Of a DNA stretch of 64,000 bases, positions 9,005 to 18,152 are shown piece after piece; the stretch's first letter is position 1; each line of letters begins with the position of its first letter. The notes below the pieces were generated by a model. The model had not been told where the DNA came from, searched no databases, and saw only the letters and a list, made by a program, of their open reading frames with translations. Location: NCBI RefSeq assembly GCF_017565305.1, contig NZ_JAGEKP010000003.1, forward strand, positions 558,001 through 622,000, read 5' to 3'. Position numbers and translations under genes: made by a program. The DNA comes from Leifsonia sp. TF02-11 (lineage in GTDB: Bacteria; Actinomycetota; Actinomycetes; Actinomycetales; Microbacteriaceae).

Positions 9005-10213
9005 ATGGCGCTCTCATCCCCCTCGCGCACCGACGTCAATCGCACGGCGATCCTCGCTCACCTCGGAGCGCACGGACCGGCGTCGCGCGCGGACCTCGCA
9101 AGGCGGCTCAGCGTCTCGCCCGCCCTGATCACCCAGCTCTCCCGCGATCTGCTGGCCGACGGCCTCATCGAGGAGCTCGACCACGCGAGCTCGGGCGGAG
9201 GACGCCCCGCACGGATGCTGGGGCTCGTCTCGCGCACCGCGTCCTCCATCGGGGTCAAGGTCGCGCCCGACCACATCGCGTTCGTGGAGGTGGGCATCGA
9301 CGGTTCGGTGCTGCGCTCCGCGACGGAGGCGTTCGACGCGGTCTCGCCGTTGGCCATCTCCGGACTGGTCGAGCGCGTCGGCGCGTTCATCGACTCCGGT
9401 GACGACAGCCGCGTCCTCGGCGTTGGAGTCGGACTGCCGGGCACCGTGCTCGAGCAGGGCGTCGGCGTCGTCGACTCCACGCAGCTGCGCTGGAACCAGG
9501 TCCCGCTCGGCGCGACCCTTCGTCGCGCCCTCGACCTCCCGGTGGTCGTCGAGAACAACGTCAACGCCCTGAGCGTCGCCGAGAAGCTCTTCGGCCAGGG
9601 GCGCGACTCCGAGGACTTCCTCGTCGTCACCATCGGCAACGGTGTCGGAGCCGGCGTCGTCGCGGGTGGATCGATCCTCCGCGGCTCGGCGGGGGGCGCA
9701 GGCGACATCGGTCACGTCCCCGTCGTCGAAGACGGCCCGCTCTGCCAGTGCGGCAATCACGGCTGCCTCGAGGCCGTCGTCGGCCAGGGCGCACTGCTCG
9801 CAGCGGGACGCGCCGCCGGGGTCCTCGACGCCGCCGACGGCATCGACCGGCTCCGCGCAGCAGCCGACTCCGGTGACGAGCGGGCGCAGCGGATCTACGC
9901 CGACGCCGGCCGGATCCTCGGCCGGGCGCTCGCCGGGGTCGTGAACGTCCTCGATCCCGCGCTGGTCGTCCTGCTCGGCGAGGGCGTCGAGGCTTGGGCG
10001 CACTGGGCCGCAACGTTCGAGCCCGCCCTCCGCGCGTCGCTCGTGCCGGGCAAACGCGGCGTCGCCGTGGTCGTCGAGAGCTGGCAGGACGACCGCTGGG
10101 CGCAGGGTGCGGCGGCGCTCGTGCTCGCGACGCCGTTCGACTCCGACGGGGTCGCCGGCGAGCAGGGGCGGCTGGTGCGCGAACGGCTCGTCTCGACCGC
10201 GGGGGCGCGCTGA
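9005..10213 (+). CDS. ROK-family transcriptional repressor
   Basis: 402 residues: an N-terminal winged helix-turn-helix (about 8-65, DLARRLSVSPALITQLSRDL) followed by an ROK sugar-kinase-like domain. The ROK zinc signature CQCGNHGCLE and a phosphate-binding GNGVGAGVV segment are present. ATG 9005 is chosen over an in-frame TTG at 8954 because AAAGGAAGG precedes it and the upstream stretch is operator DNA. Its stop overlaps the first permease start (TGATG), so regulator and transporter are made from one transcript. Expected role: repression of the alpha-glucoside operon, relieved by an intracellular sugar. Confidence 0.9.
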   Translation: MALSSPSRTDVNRTAILAHLGAHGPASRADLARRLSVSPALITQLSRDLLADGLIEELDHASSGGGRPARMLGLVSRTASSIGVKVAPDHIAFVEVGIDGSVLRSATEAFDAVSPLAISGLVERVGAFIDSGDDSRVLGVGVGLPGTVLEQGVGVVDSTQLRWNQVPLGATLRRALDLPVVVENNVNALSVAEKLFGQGRDSEDFLVVTIGNGVGAGVVAGGSILRGSAGGAGDIGHVPVVEDGPLCQCGNHGCLEAVVGQGALLAAGRAAGVLDAADGIDRLRAAADSGDERAQRIYADAGRILGRALAGVVNVLDPALVVLLGEGVEAWAHWAATFEPALRASLVPGKRGVAVVVESWQDDRWAQGAAALVLATPFDSDGVAGEQGRLVRERLVSTAGAR

Positions 10214-11166
10214 TGGTCATGTCGGACGTGCGGGCGGACGACGTCGCGGAACGCGGTCTCGGCGGCTCGAGACCCTCGCGCAAGCGCCCGGTCAAGCGGC
10301 GGCTGGCCTACGCTGGCACGGTCGCGGTCTTCCTACTGCCCAGCCTCATCCCGCTCCTGGCCTTCGTGATCGGACCGATGATCTCAGCGGCGTGGACGAG
10401 CCTCCACGAGTGGAACCTCATCGGAGACATGAAGTGGGTCGGGTTCGACAACTACGCCCACCTGATCTCCGACCCGGCCACCCAGCAGGCCTTCCTGCAC
10501 ACCGTCTACTACATCGTCGGCTACCTGCCCCTCGTGTACGTCGGCGGCCTCGCGCTCGCGCTGGCCCTCAACTCCAAGCTGAAGGGCCGCGCCTTCCTGC
10601 GCGGCATCTACTTCCTGCCGGTCGTCACCAGCTGGGTCGTCGTCGCCCTGGTCTGGCGGTGGCTGCTCAACCCGAGCGTCGGCGTCGTGAACTACCTGCT
10701 CAGCCTGGTCGGCATCCACGGTCCCGGCTGGTGGGCCGACCCGGCGTGGTCGATGCCGTCGATCATCCTCGCGTCGGCCTGGAAGGACCTCGGCTTCGTC
10801 ATGGTCATCCTGCTGGCCGGCCTGCAGACCATCAACCCCGACCTCTACGAGGCGGCCGAGATCGACGGCGCGGGCTGGTGGAGACGACTGTTCAGCATCA
10901 CCCTCCCGATGCTCTCCCCCTCGACGTTCTTCGTGATCGTGCTGTCGCTCATCAACGGGTTCCAGGTCTTCGACCAGGTCTACGTGATGACGGGAGGCGG
11001 GCCGAACAACTCCAGCCAGGTAGTGGTCCAGCAGGTCTACGACCTCACGTTCCGCTACGGGCAGGCGGGGATGGCCTCCGCGCTCTCGTGGCTGCTGTTC
11101 CTCGTCATCCTCGTGGTCACCCTCGTGCAGTTCTACGGCCAGAAGAAGTGGGTGAACTATGCGTAG
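10213..11166 (+). CDS. Carbohydrate ABC transporter permease (MalF-like)
   Basis: 317 residues with six predicted membrane helices and the EAA loop EAAEIDGAGWWRRLFSITLPML near residue 215 that contacts the ATPase. It belongs to the CUT1 family. The start is ATG 10213, inside the ROK stop; ATG 10219 is an alternative. It overlaps the second permease by 8 bp. No ATPase gene is present in the operon, so the system probably uses a shared MsiK-type ATPase encoded elsewhere, as is common for actinobacterial sugar importers. Confidence 0.92.
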   Translation: MVMSDVRADDVAERGLGGSRPSRKRPVKRRLAYAGTVAVFLLPSLIPLLAFVIGPMISAAWTSLHEWNLIGDMKWVGFDNYAHLISDPATQQAFLHTVYYIVGYLPLVYVGGLALALALNSKLKGRAFLRGIYFLPVVTSWVVVALVWRWLLNPSVGVVNYLLSLVGIHGPGWWADPAWSMPSIILASAWKDLGFVMVILLAGLQTINPDLYEAAEIDGAGWWRRLFSITLPMLSPSTFFVIVLSLINGFQVFDQVYVMTGGGPNNSSQVVVQQVYDLTFRYGQAGMASALSWLLFLVILVVTLVQFYGQKKWVNYA

Positions 11167-11974
11167 CCCGCTCGCCAAGACGCTTCTCTACATCGCCGTC
11201 GGCGTCGGCGCGTTGGTGATGATCTTCCCCTTCGTCTGGACCGTCGTCACGTCGATCAGCCCGGGGGCGAGCCTCACGACCACCCCGAAGCTCATCCCGG
11301 ACAACCCGTCGCTCGCTCCGTACGCGGAGCTCTTCCAGCGGGTCCCGTTCGCCCAGGTGATCGTCAACTCGGTGGTGATCGCCACGATCAGCACGGTGTT
11401 CCAGCTCGTGACCAGTGCGATGGCCGCCTATGTGTTCGCCCGGCTCCCGTTCCGCGGGCGCGGTGCGATCTTCCTGCTCTACCTCGCGACCATGATGATC
11501 CCGTTCCAGGTGCTCATCGTCCCGCTGTTCGTGGAGATGAAGTCGCTCGGGCTGATCAACACCTACGCCGGCGCCATCCTCCCTACGATCGCGTCCGCGT
11601 TCGGCGTCTTCCTGCTGCGCCAGGCGATCGGGACGGTGCCCTACGAACTCGATCAGGCGGCCACGCTCGACGGCGCCGGCCACTTCCGGGTGTTCTTCCA
11701 GATCGTCCTCCCGCTCGTGCGTCCCGCCCTCGCGACGCTCGCGGTGTTCGGGTTCCTGAACACCTGGAACAGCTTCCTCTGGCCGCTCATCATCCTGCGC
11801 GACCCGCTCATGCAGACGCTGCCCGTCGCGCTGTCGAGTCTCCAGGGCCAGTACTCCACGCAGTGGGACGTGCTGTTGGCCGGCTCGGTCATCAGCATCC
11901 TCCCGATGTTCGCCCTCTACGTCTTCGCCCAGAAGTACATCGTGCAGGGCGTCGCCGGCACCGGTCTCAAATAG
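11159..11974 (+). CDS. Carbohydrate ABC transporter permease (MalG-like)
   Basis: 271 residues, six helices, with the EAA-type loop DQAATLDGAGHFRVFFQIVLP near residue 165 and the C-terminal YIVQGVAGTGLK ending typical of CUT1 MalG-like subunits. It starts 8 bp inside the upstream permease and is followed after 80 bp by the substrate-binding lipoprotein. Together these three form the import unit of the ROK-controlled operon. Confidence 0.92.
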   Translation: MRSPLAKTLLYIAVGVGALVMIFPFVWTVVTSISPGASLTTTPKLIPDNPSLAPYAELFQRVPFAQVIVNSVVIATISTVFQLVTSAMAAYVFARLPFRGRGAIFLLYLATMMIPFQVLIVPLFVEMKSLGLINTYAGAILPTIASAFGVFLLRQAIGTVPYELDQAATLDGAGHFRVFFQIVLPLVRPALATLAVFGFLNTWNSFLWPLIILRDPLMQTLPVALSSLQGQYSTQWDVLLAGSVISILPMFALYVFAQKYIVQGVAGTGLK

Positions 11975-12054
11975 GCCGCCCGCCCCGTCAATCCCATCTG
12001 TCACACAGTCACCACCCCCACCCGAAACACCGCATCGAAGGAGATCGCACTCAC

Positions 12055-13296
12055 ATGAAGAAGTCACTCGTCGCCGGCATCGCCGTCGCAGCGCTCGCCG
12101 CGGTCGGCCTGGCCGGCTGCTCGTCCTCCAGCGGGTCCGACGGCGGCAAGACCACCGTCACCTACTCCGACTTCATCTCGAACGGAGGCAACGAGAAGAA
12201 CCTCCAGGCCATCGTCGCCGCCTTCGAGAAGGCCAACCCCGACATCACGGTCAAGGTCACCACCACCGACTACGCCAACTACTTCACCAAGCTGCAGACC
12301 GACCTCTCGGCCGGCACGCAGTCCGACGTCTTCGACGTCGACGCGGGCAGCTACGCCACCTACCAGGCGGATGGCGTGCTCGCGCCGCTGGACGGCGTCG
12401 ACGCCGCCAAGTACCGCACGTCGGTGCTCGACACCTACCAGACCGACGGCAAGCAGTACGGCCTGCCGACGTCGTTCTCGAACGTGGTGCTGTTCTACAA
12501 CAAGGACCTCTTCGACAAGGCGGGCGTCGCCTACCCGACGAAGGACTGGACGTGGGCCGACGAGAAGGCCGCGGCCCAGAAGCTCACCGACAAGGCCGCG
12601 GGAGTCTGGGGCGACTACCAGCCCGTGAGCTACAACGAGTACTACAAGGCGGTCCAGCAGGCCGGCGGCGAGTTCCTGAGCAGCGACGGCAAGAAGGCCG
12701 CCTTCGACGACGCGGCGGGCAAGAAGGCCGCCGACTGGATCGCGGGCAAGTCGGGAACGGTCATGCCGACCGCTGCCGACGGAGCCGGCACCCCCGACTT
12801 CGACAGCAACCTCTTCAAGTCGGGCAAGCTCGCCATGTGGCACACCGGCATCTGGATGTTCAGCACCCTGGGCACGCTGCCCTTCGGCTGGGACGTGCAG
12901 GTCGAGCCGGGTGACACCCAGAAGGCGAGCGCCACGTTCTCGAACGCGGTCGTCGTCTCGAAGGACGCCAAGAACAAGGCGGCGGCACAGAAGTGGGCCG
13001 ACTACCTCACCAGCTCCAAGGAGATGGTGGACGTGCGCCTGAAGTCCGGATGGGAGATCCCCGCGATCAGTGACGACTCCCTGCTGAAGCCGTACCTCAC
13101 GGCCGGCACACCGGCCAACCGCCAGGCCGTCTTCGACTCCCTCGACCACGTCGCCGCCGCTCCGCAGCTCGGCGCGAACTCGCAGAAGATCCAGGACGAC
13201 GTGACGAACGCCCTCGGCGAGATCGCGGCCGGCAGGCAGACCACCTCGTCGGCCATCCCATCGACGGCCGACCAGGTCACCTCGCTGCTGAAGTGA
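12055..13296 (+). CDS. Extracellular sugar-binding lipoprotein of the ABC importer
   Basis: 413 residues: a lipoprotein signal peptide with lipobox LAGC (lipid-modified C22), then a Ser/Gly linker and a type-1/CUT1 solute-binding fold (SBP family 1). AAGGAG precedes the ATG by about 10 nt. The isolated position, with an 80-bp gap before and a hairpin after, is usual for binding proteins, which are made in excess of permeases. Ligand inferred from the downstream GH15 and GH31 enzymes: an alpha-glucoside such as isomaltose or a short isomalto-oligosaccharide. Confidence 0.92.
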   Translation: MKKSLVAGIAVAALAAVGLAGCSSSSGSDGGKTTVTYSDFISNGGNEKNLQAIVAAFEKANPDITVKVTTTDYANYFTKLQTDLSAGTQSDVFDVDAGSYATYQADGVLAPLDGVDAAKYRTSVLDTYQTDGKQYGLPTSFSNVVLFYNKDLFDKAGVAYPTKDWTWADEKAAAQKLTDKAAGVWGDYQPVSYNEYYKAVQQAGGEFLSSDGKKAAFDDAAGKKAADWIAGKSGTVMPTAADGAGTPDFDSNLFKSGKLAMWHTGIWMFSTLGTLPFGWDVQVEPGDTQKASATFSNAVVVSKDAKNKAAAQKWADYLTSSKEMVDVRLKSGWEIPAISDDSLLKPYLTAGTPANRQAVFDSLDHVAAAPQLGANSQKIQDDVTNALGEIAAGRQTTSSAIPSTADQVTSLLK

Positions 13297-13301
13297 CGAT
13301 C

Positions 13302-13341
13302 GTCCGGCCGCGCCGGGACCCCCACCCGCGCGCGGCCGGAC
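13302..13341 (+). terminator. Intra-operon hairpin after the binding-protein gene
   Basis: Perfect 12-bp arms GTCCGGCCGCGC (13302-13313) and GCGCGGCCGGAC (13330-13341) around a 16-nt loop, five bases past the lipoprotein stop, with no T-run. Such hairpins often protect the 3' end of binding-protein messages or terminate partially, which would lower expression of the downstream hydrolases. Function inferred from position. Confidence 0.65.
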
Positions 13342-13369
13342 CCACCATCCCCACCACGGAAGAACCCAC

Positions 13370-14524
13370 GTGCATCGCTACACCGATTCCCCGCTCGCCG
13401 AGCACAGCAGGGCGTTGATCGCCCGCCTCCAGACCCCGGAGGGCGCCTACCCCGCCAGCCCGACGTTCTCGGCGTACACCGGCTACAGCTGGTTCCGCGA
13501 CGGAGCGTTCATCGCCGACGGGATGTCGTCCGCGGGCGAGGCGGCCAGCGCGGAGCGGTTCTTCGACTGGTGCGCAGGCGTTCTCGACGCGCGGGCGGAG
13601 CAGATCAGCTGGATCGTCGCGGAGACCGCAGCGGGCCGGCCTCCGGCGGGCGCGCGGATGCTCCCCGCGCGCTTCACGTTCTCCGGAGCGGACGGCGACG
13701 ACGAGTGGTGGGACTTCCAGCTCGACGGCTACGGCACCTGGCTCTGGGCCGTCGTCGAGCACGCCGCCCGGCACGGCGCCGACCCCGGCCGCTGGCTTCC
13801 GGCGATCGCCTCGACGGTCGACTACCTCGTCGCCTCGTGGGACCGCCCCTGCTACGACTGGTGGGAGGAGCACAGCGAGCACGTGCATGTCTCCACGCTC
13901 GCCTGCGTGGCCGCCGGGCTCGACGCGGTCGCCCGAGCCGGGCTGGTCGACGCGCGGCGGGCGGAGGAGGCGCTCGCCGCCTGCGCCGCCATCCGCACGC
14001 TGGTCGCCGACCGCGGGACGGGCTCCGGCCACCTCGTGAAGTGGCTCGGCAGCACCGCCGTCGACGGGAGCCTCGCCGCGGCACTGGCCCCGCTGGGCTT
14101 CGTCGCACCGGCCTCGCCCGAGGGTGCCGCCACCATCGACCTCCTCGAACGGCACCTCACCGTCGACGGCGGAACCCACCGCTACCTCGGCGACACGTTC
14201 TTCGGCGGTGGCCGGTGGCCGCTGCTCAGCTGCTTCCTCGGCCTGGCGCAGCTCGCAGCGGGGAATCGCGCCCGCGCCGTCGAGCTCTACGACTGGGCGG
14301 CCTCCACCGCGACGCCGCAGCTCGACCTCCCGGAGCAGGTGGGCGGCCACCTGATCGCCCCGCGCATGCGAGCGGAGTGGGTCGAGCGCTGGGGCAGCGT
14401 GGCGACACCGCTGCTCTGGAGCCACGCCATGCTGCTCCGCCTCGGGGTCGAGCTCGACCGCGACGCCGACTCCTCCCATTCAGCACCGACGACCACCTCC
14501 GTCCTGGAAGGACTCGCACGATGA
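13370..14524 (+). CDS. Glycoside hydrolase family 15, isomaltose glucohydrolase-like
   Basis: 384-residue single (alpha/alpha)6-barrel protein lacking a signal peptide, hence cytoplasmic. YSWFRDGAF near residue 39 and DDEWWDFQLDGYGTWLWA near 110 are GH15 substrate-site motifs. CYDWWEE supplies the candidate acid E166, with D163 three residues before it; E322 in LPEQVG is the candidate base. That spacing matches what I recall for the actinobacterial isomaltose glucohydrolase, which removes glucose from isomaltose by inversion. The start is GTG behind GGAAGAA. Its stop overlaps the GH31 start (ATGA). The exact substrate remains an inference. Confidence 0.82.
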   Translation: MHRYTDSPLAEHSRALIARLQTPEGAYPASPTFSAYTGYSWFRDGAFIADGMSSAGEAASAERFFDWCAGVLDARAEQISWIVAETAAGRPPAGARMLPARFTFSGADGDDEWWDFQLDGYGTWLWAVVEHAARHGADPGRWLPAIASTVDYLVASWDRPCYDWWEEHSEHVHVSTLACVAAGLDAVARAGLVDARRAEEALAACAAIRTLVADRGTGSGHLVKWLGSTAVDGSLAAALAPLGFVAPASPEGAATIDLLERHLTVDGGTHRYLGDTFFGGGRWPLLSCFLGLAQLAAGNRARAVELYDWAASTATPQLDLPEQVGGHLIAPRMRAEWVERWGSVATPLLWSHAMLLRLGVELDRDADSSHSAPTTTSVLEGLAR

Positions 14525-16749
14525 TCCGTCACCGGCCATCCGGCTCCGGTCACCCGTACTCCGTCGACACCGAACAGCGCTGGCCCGTCGTCCCCGAGGC
14601 GGGAGGCTCCGCCACGCTCGGCGTGCGCGCCGACGCCTCCGTCGACGGTGTCACAGTCGAATTCGAGCGGACTGCCGACGGCGGCGGCGCCGCAGAGACC
14701 GTGGAGCTCCCGCTCGAGCGGGTCGCGACGACCTCGCGCGGCCGCGTCACCGACGGGGGCCACCTCGCGTCGGCGCAGGCTCGACTCGCGCGGGCCGTCG
14801 GCGGCTGGCAGGTCACCTCGCCCGAGCTGACCTCCGGGGCCGAGTACCGCTACCGGTTCACCGCCCGGCATGAGGACGGCCGTCTCGAGCGCACGCGCTG
14901 GTTCGAGTTCCGCGCTGCGGTCTGGCGTCCGGCAGCCGACGCGATTGTCACCTCCGGCGACTCGCGCGTGGTCCTCGGCTCGGTCCGGGTCTTCGACGAC
15001 GGCGCCCGGATCCACCGGGTGCGGTTCTCGCTGCGACTCGCGGAGGGCGAGCGCGTCACCGGGTTCGGCGAGCGCTACGACGCCCTCGACCACACCGGCA
15101 CCGAGCTCGACTCGGTGGTGTTCGAGCAGTACAAGAGCCAGGGCGCCGAACGCAAGACCTACCTGCCGATGCCGTTCGCGCACGTCGTCGGCGGCTCCGG
15201 CTGGGGATTCCACGTCGACACCTCCCGCCGCGTCTGGTTCGACCTCGGCGCCGCCGACCCCGCGCTGATCGAGGTGGAGGCGCAGACCGGGCCGGACGGC
15301 GAGCTGACCGTCCGCTTCTTCGACGGCGACCCGACCGCGGTCCTCCGCGGTTTCCTCGACGGCGTCGGCCGCGCAGAGGAGCTTCCCGACTGGGTGTTCC
15401 GACTGTGGGCGAGCGGCAACGAATGGAACACCCAGGCCGAGGTCATGCGGCAGATGGACCTGCACCGCGAGCACGACATCCCCGTCGGCTCGGTGGTGAT
15501 CGAGGCCTGGAGCGATGAGAGCACCTTCACGGCGTTCCGGGACGCCCGGTATGCGGTGAGCGAGGGCGGCGGCCCGCATCGACTGGCCGACTTCGACTTC
15601 CCCGCCGACGGTGCGTGGCCCGACCCGAAGGGGATGACAGACGAGCTGCACGCGCGCGACATCAAGCTGCACCTCTGGCAGATCCCGCTCATCAAGATGC
15701 GGCCGCATCCCGCGGGCCAGGCCGCAGCGGACGCGAGCGGCGCCATCCGCGAGGGCGTGCTGATCGAGGAACCGTCCCCGGGCGGAGGAACGCGGCCCTA
15801 TCGCAACCGGGGCTGGTGGTTCCCGCTCGCCCTCATGCCCGACCTGACCGATGAGCGTGCGGCCGCGTGGTGGACCGAGAAGCGCCGCTACCTCGTCGAG
15901 GAGGTCGGTGTCGACGGGTTCAAGACCGACGGCGGCGAGCACGCCTGGGGCGATGAGCTCGTCTATCTCGACGGCCGCCGCGGCGACGAGAAGAACAACA
16001 CGTTCCCTGTGGCGTACGCAGCCGCGTACGGCGAGCTGCTCCGCTCCTCCGGCAAGGCGCCCGTGACCTTCAGCCGCGCCGGGTTCACGGGATCCCAGGC
16101 CCACGGCGCCTTCTGGGCGGGCGACGAGAACTCGACCTGGGACGCGTTCCGCTGGTCGGTCAACGCCGGCCTCTCCGCCGCTGCGAGCGGCATCGTGTAC
16201 TGGGGCTGGGACATCGCCGGGTTCTCCGGCGACATCCCCGACGCGGAGCTCTATCTGCGAGCCACCGCGGCGAGCGTGTTCATGCCGATCATGCAGTACC
16301 ACTCGGAGTTCAACCACCACCGCACGCCCTCCCGCGACCGCACGCCGTGGAACATCGCAGTGCGCACCGGAGACGGGCAGGTGATCCCGGTCTTCCGCGA
16401 GCTGGTCCGGCTGCGCGAGCGGCTCGTTCCATACCTGGCGGCGTCGGCGGCGGAGACCGTCCGCACCGACCTCCCGCTCATGCGCCCGCTCTTCTTCGAC
16501 CACCCGGCCGACCCCGCGGCCCTGAGCGGCACGAGCTGGATGCTCGGGAGGCACCTGCTCGTCGCCCCCGTGCTCGAGCCCGGCGTCCGCACCTGGCCGG
16601 TCACGCTGCCGGCGGGCGAGTGGATCGACGTCTGGACGGGTGACACGGTCGCGGGCGGCCGGACCGTCGAGGTGGAGGCTCCGCTTGAGCGCATCCCCGT
16701 CTTCGCCACGGCCGATGCGCCCGCCGAACTCCTGGCGCTGTTCCGCTGA
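14521..16749 (+). CDS. Glycoside hydrolase family 31 (alpha-glucosidase-like)
   Basis: 742 residues, no signal peptide. After an N-terminal beta-sandwich (to about 285) comes the GH31 barrel with nucleophile D470 in VDGFKTDGGE and acid/base D535 in FWAGDENSTW. The C-terminal beta domains follow. WGWDIAGFSG is also family-typical. It is translationally coupled to the GH15 gene (ATGA overlap) and to the next gene (TGATG). In this operon it probably hydrolyses alpha-glucosides with linkages or lengths the GH15 enzyme cannot take; alpha-1,3-, 1,4- and 1,6-specificities, or a xylosidase-type activity, cannot be told apart from sequence alone. Confidence 0.9.
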   Translation: MIRHRPSGSGHPYSVDTEQRWPVVPEAGGSATLGVRADASVDGVTVEFERTADGGGAAETVELPLERVATTSRGRVTDGGHLASAQARLARAVGGWQVTSPELTSGAEYRYRFTARHEDGRLERTRWFEFRAAVWRPAADAIVTSGDSRVVLGSVRVFDDGARIHRVRFSLRLAEGERVTGFGERYDALDHTGTELDSVVFEQYKSQGAERKTYLPMPFAHVVGGSGWGFHVDTSRRVWFDLGAADPALIEVEAQTGPDGELTVRFFDGDPTAVLRGFLDGVGRAEELPDWVFRLWASGNEWNTQAEVMRQMDLHREHDIPVGSVVIEAWSDESTFTAFRDARYAVSEGGGPHRLADFDFPADGAWPDPKGMTDELHARDIKLHLWQIPLIKMRPHPAGQAAADASGAIREGVLIEEPSPGGGTRPYRNRGWWFPLALMPDLTDERAAAWWTEKRRYLVEEVGVDGFKTDGGEHAWGDELVYLDGRRGDEKNNTFPVAYAAAYGELLRSSGKAPVTFSRAGFTGSQAHGAFWAGDENSTWDAFRWSVNAGLSAAASGIVYWGWDIAGFSGDIPDAELYLRATAASVFMPIMQYHSEFNHHRTPSRDRTPWNIAVRTGDGQVIPVFRELVRLRERLVPYLAASAAETVRTDLPLMRPLFFDHPADPAALSGTSWMLGRHLLVAPVLEPGVRTWPVTLPAGEWIDVWTGDTVAGGRTVEVEAPLERIPVFATADAPAELLALFR

Positions 16750-17516
16750 TGGGAGCGGCGCTCGACTCCTTCGACGCCTACACGCGGCGAGTGGCGGACT
16801 GGGCCGCGGCGGACGGCCGCGTGCTGGGTGTCGCTCTGCTGGGGTCGGGAGCCGACCGCTCCCGCATCGACGAGTGGTCGGATCACGACCTCCTGGTGCT
16901 GGCCGTCCCGGCCGCCGTCGAAGAATTGCGAGCGGATCTGTCCTGGCTTCCCGATGCGGACCGGCTCGCGGCGGTCGGTCACGAGTGGCACGACGGCGTC
17001 AAGGCCCTGTTCGACGACGGCCGGGTGTTGGAACTCGGGATCGCCGACCCGGCAGGCCTGCGCTCCTTCCCGCTCACCGCAGCGCTCGTGGTCTACGACG
17101 CGGGTCCCCTGGCGGACGGTCTCGCGGCTGCGCGCGCCGGCACGCGGACGCGGGAACGGACTAGGGAGGCCGACGCCGCGGCGGTCCTCCTGGTCGAGTT
17201 GGTCGTCGGCGTGGGACGCGTCCGTCGCGGCGAGCGGCTCAGCGGAGGTCAGGTCATCCGCAGCGAGGCGGCGCTCACCCTCGCCGACCTCATCGTCAGC
17301 AGGAGCGGCCGCGAGCATCCCGATCCGTTCGACGGGTGGCGCCGGTTCGAGAGCGTCCGCCCCGAGGCGGCTGTGCGTTTGGACGCGATCCTGGCGCGAC
17401 CGGCCGAGGAGGCCGCCCGTGGCATCCTCGACCTCGCCGAGGAGCTCCTCGCTCCGGGCTGGGCGGAGTGGCCGGCGGCCGGCGTGAGCGCCGTGCGGCG
17501 CCGACTCTGGCCCTGA
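16749..17516 (+). CDS. Nucleotidyltransferase-fold protein
   Basis: 255 residues resembling the aminoglycoside-adenylyltransferase/MNT branch of the nucleotidyltransferase superfamily. The motif GSGADRSRIDEWSDHDLLVL (residues 32-51) gives the expected GS plus paired aspartates D45 and D47 that bind metal. A helical C-terminal half follows. It starts inside the GH31 stop (TGATG), so it is co-translated with the sugar operon, an odd partner. No function can be assigned: the target could be a small molecule, a protein or a sugar derivative. It is followed by an 81-bp gap and a gene with its own ribosome-binding site. Confidence 0.6.
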   Translation: MGAALDSFDAYTRRVADWAAADGRVLGVALLGSGADRSRIDEWSDHDLLVLAVPAAVEELRADLSWLPDADRLAAVGHEWHDGVKALFDDGRVLELGIADPAGLRSFPLTAALVVYDAGPLADGLAAARAGTRTRERTREADAAAVLLVELVVGVGRVRRGERLSGGQVIRSEAALTLADLIVSRSGREHPDPFDGWRRFESVRPEAAVRLDAILARPAEEAARGILDLAEELLAPGWAEWPAAGVSAVRRRLWP

Positions 17517-17597
17517 GTCGCCCGTGCGGCTTCCCGCTGTCGGACGCCGCGAGTACCGTCGCACCTGACGCGAAAGCGGAAAGCGAAGGGGGAGCAG

Positions 17598-18149
17598 ATG
17601 ACGACACTGCACAACCGCGAGGGGTCTGCGCTGCTCGTGATCGACGTCCAGAACGGGGTGATCGGCGGCGCCTACCGCCGTGACGAGGTCGTGGAGAACA
17701 TCCGCACGCTGGTCGAACGCGCGCGGGGCGAGGGCGTGCCCGTGGTCTGGATCCAGCACTCCGACGAGAACGTCGAGTACGGCAGCGAGGCGTGGGAGTA
17801 CGTCCCCGAGTTGACGCGCGACGACGGCGAGGCGCTCGTGCCGAAGCACTACGCCGATGCGTTCGAGGAGACGGAGCTCGAAGACGTGCTGGCCGCGGCC
17901 GGCGTCGGGCACCTCGTGGTGACGGGCTCGCAGACCGACGAGTGCATCCGCTCGACCATCCACGGCGGGACGGTCCGCGGCTACGATGTCACGCTGGTCG
18001 GCGACGCACACACCACGGAGGATCTCAGCGAGTGGGGAGCGCCGACGCCCGACCTGGTGATCGCCCACACCAACCTGTACTGGAGCAACCACCGGGCACC
18101 CGGGCGCACCGCGGAGGTCGTGGGAGCGAGCGAGGTCGCGTTCCGCTGA
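17598..18149 (+). CDS. Isochorismatase-family cysteine hydrolase
   Basis: 183-residue alpha/beta hydrolase of the isochorismatase/nicotinamidase family. The catalytic triad is visible as D16 (LLVIDVQNG), K83 (VPKHYADAF) and C116 (SQTDECIRSTIHGG), with the cis-peptide region just before the cysteine. A GGGGGAG ribosome-binding site lies 5 nt before the ATG. The family cleaves amide, carbamoyl or enol-ether bonds; the substrate here is unknown. It ends convergently 3 bp before the next gene on the other strand. Confidence 0.85.
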   Translation: MTTLHNREGSALLVIDVQNGVIGGAYRRDEVVENIRTLVERARGEGVPVVWIQHSDENVEYGSEAWEYVPELTRDDGEALVPKHYADAFEETELEDVLAAAGVGHLVVTGSQTDECIRSTIHGGTVRGYDVTLVGDAHTTEDLSEWGAPTPDLVIAHTNLYWSNHRAPGRTAEVVGASEVAFR

Positions 18150-18152
18150 GGG

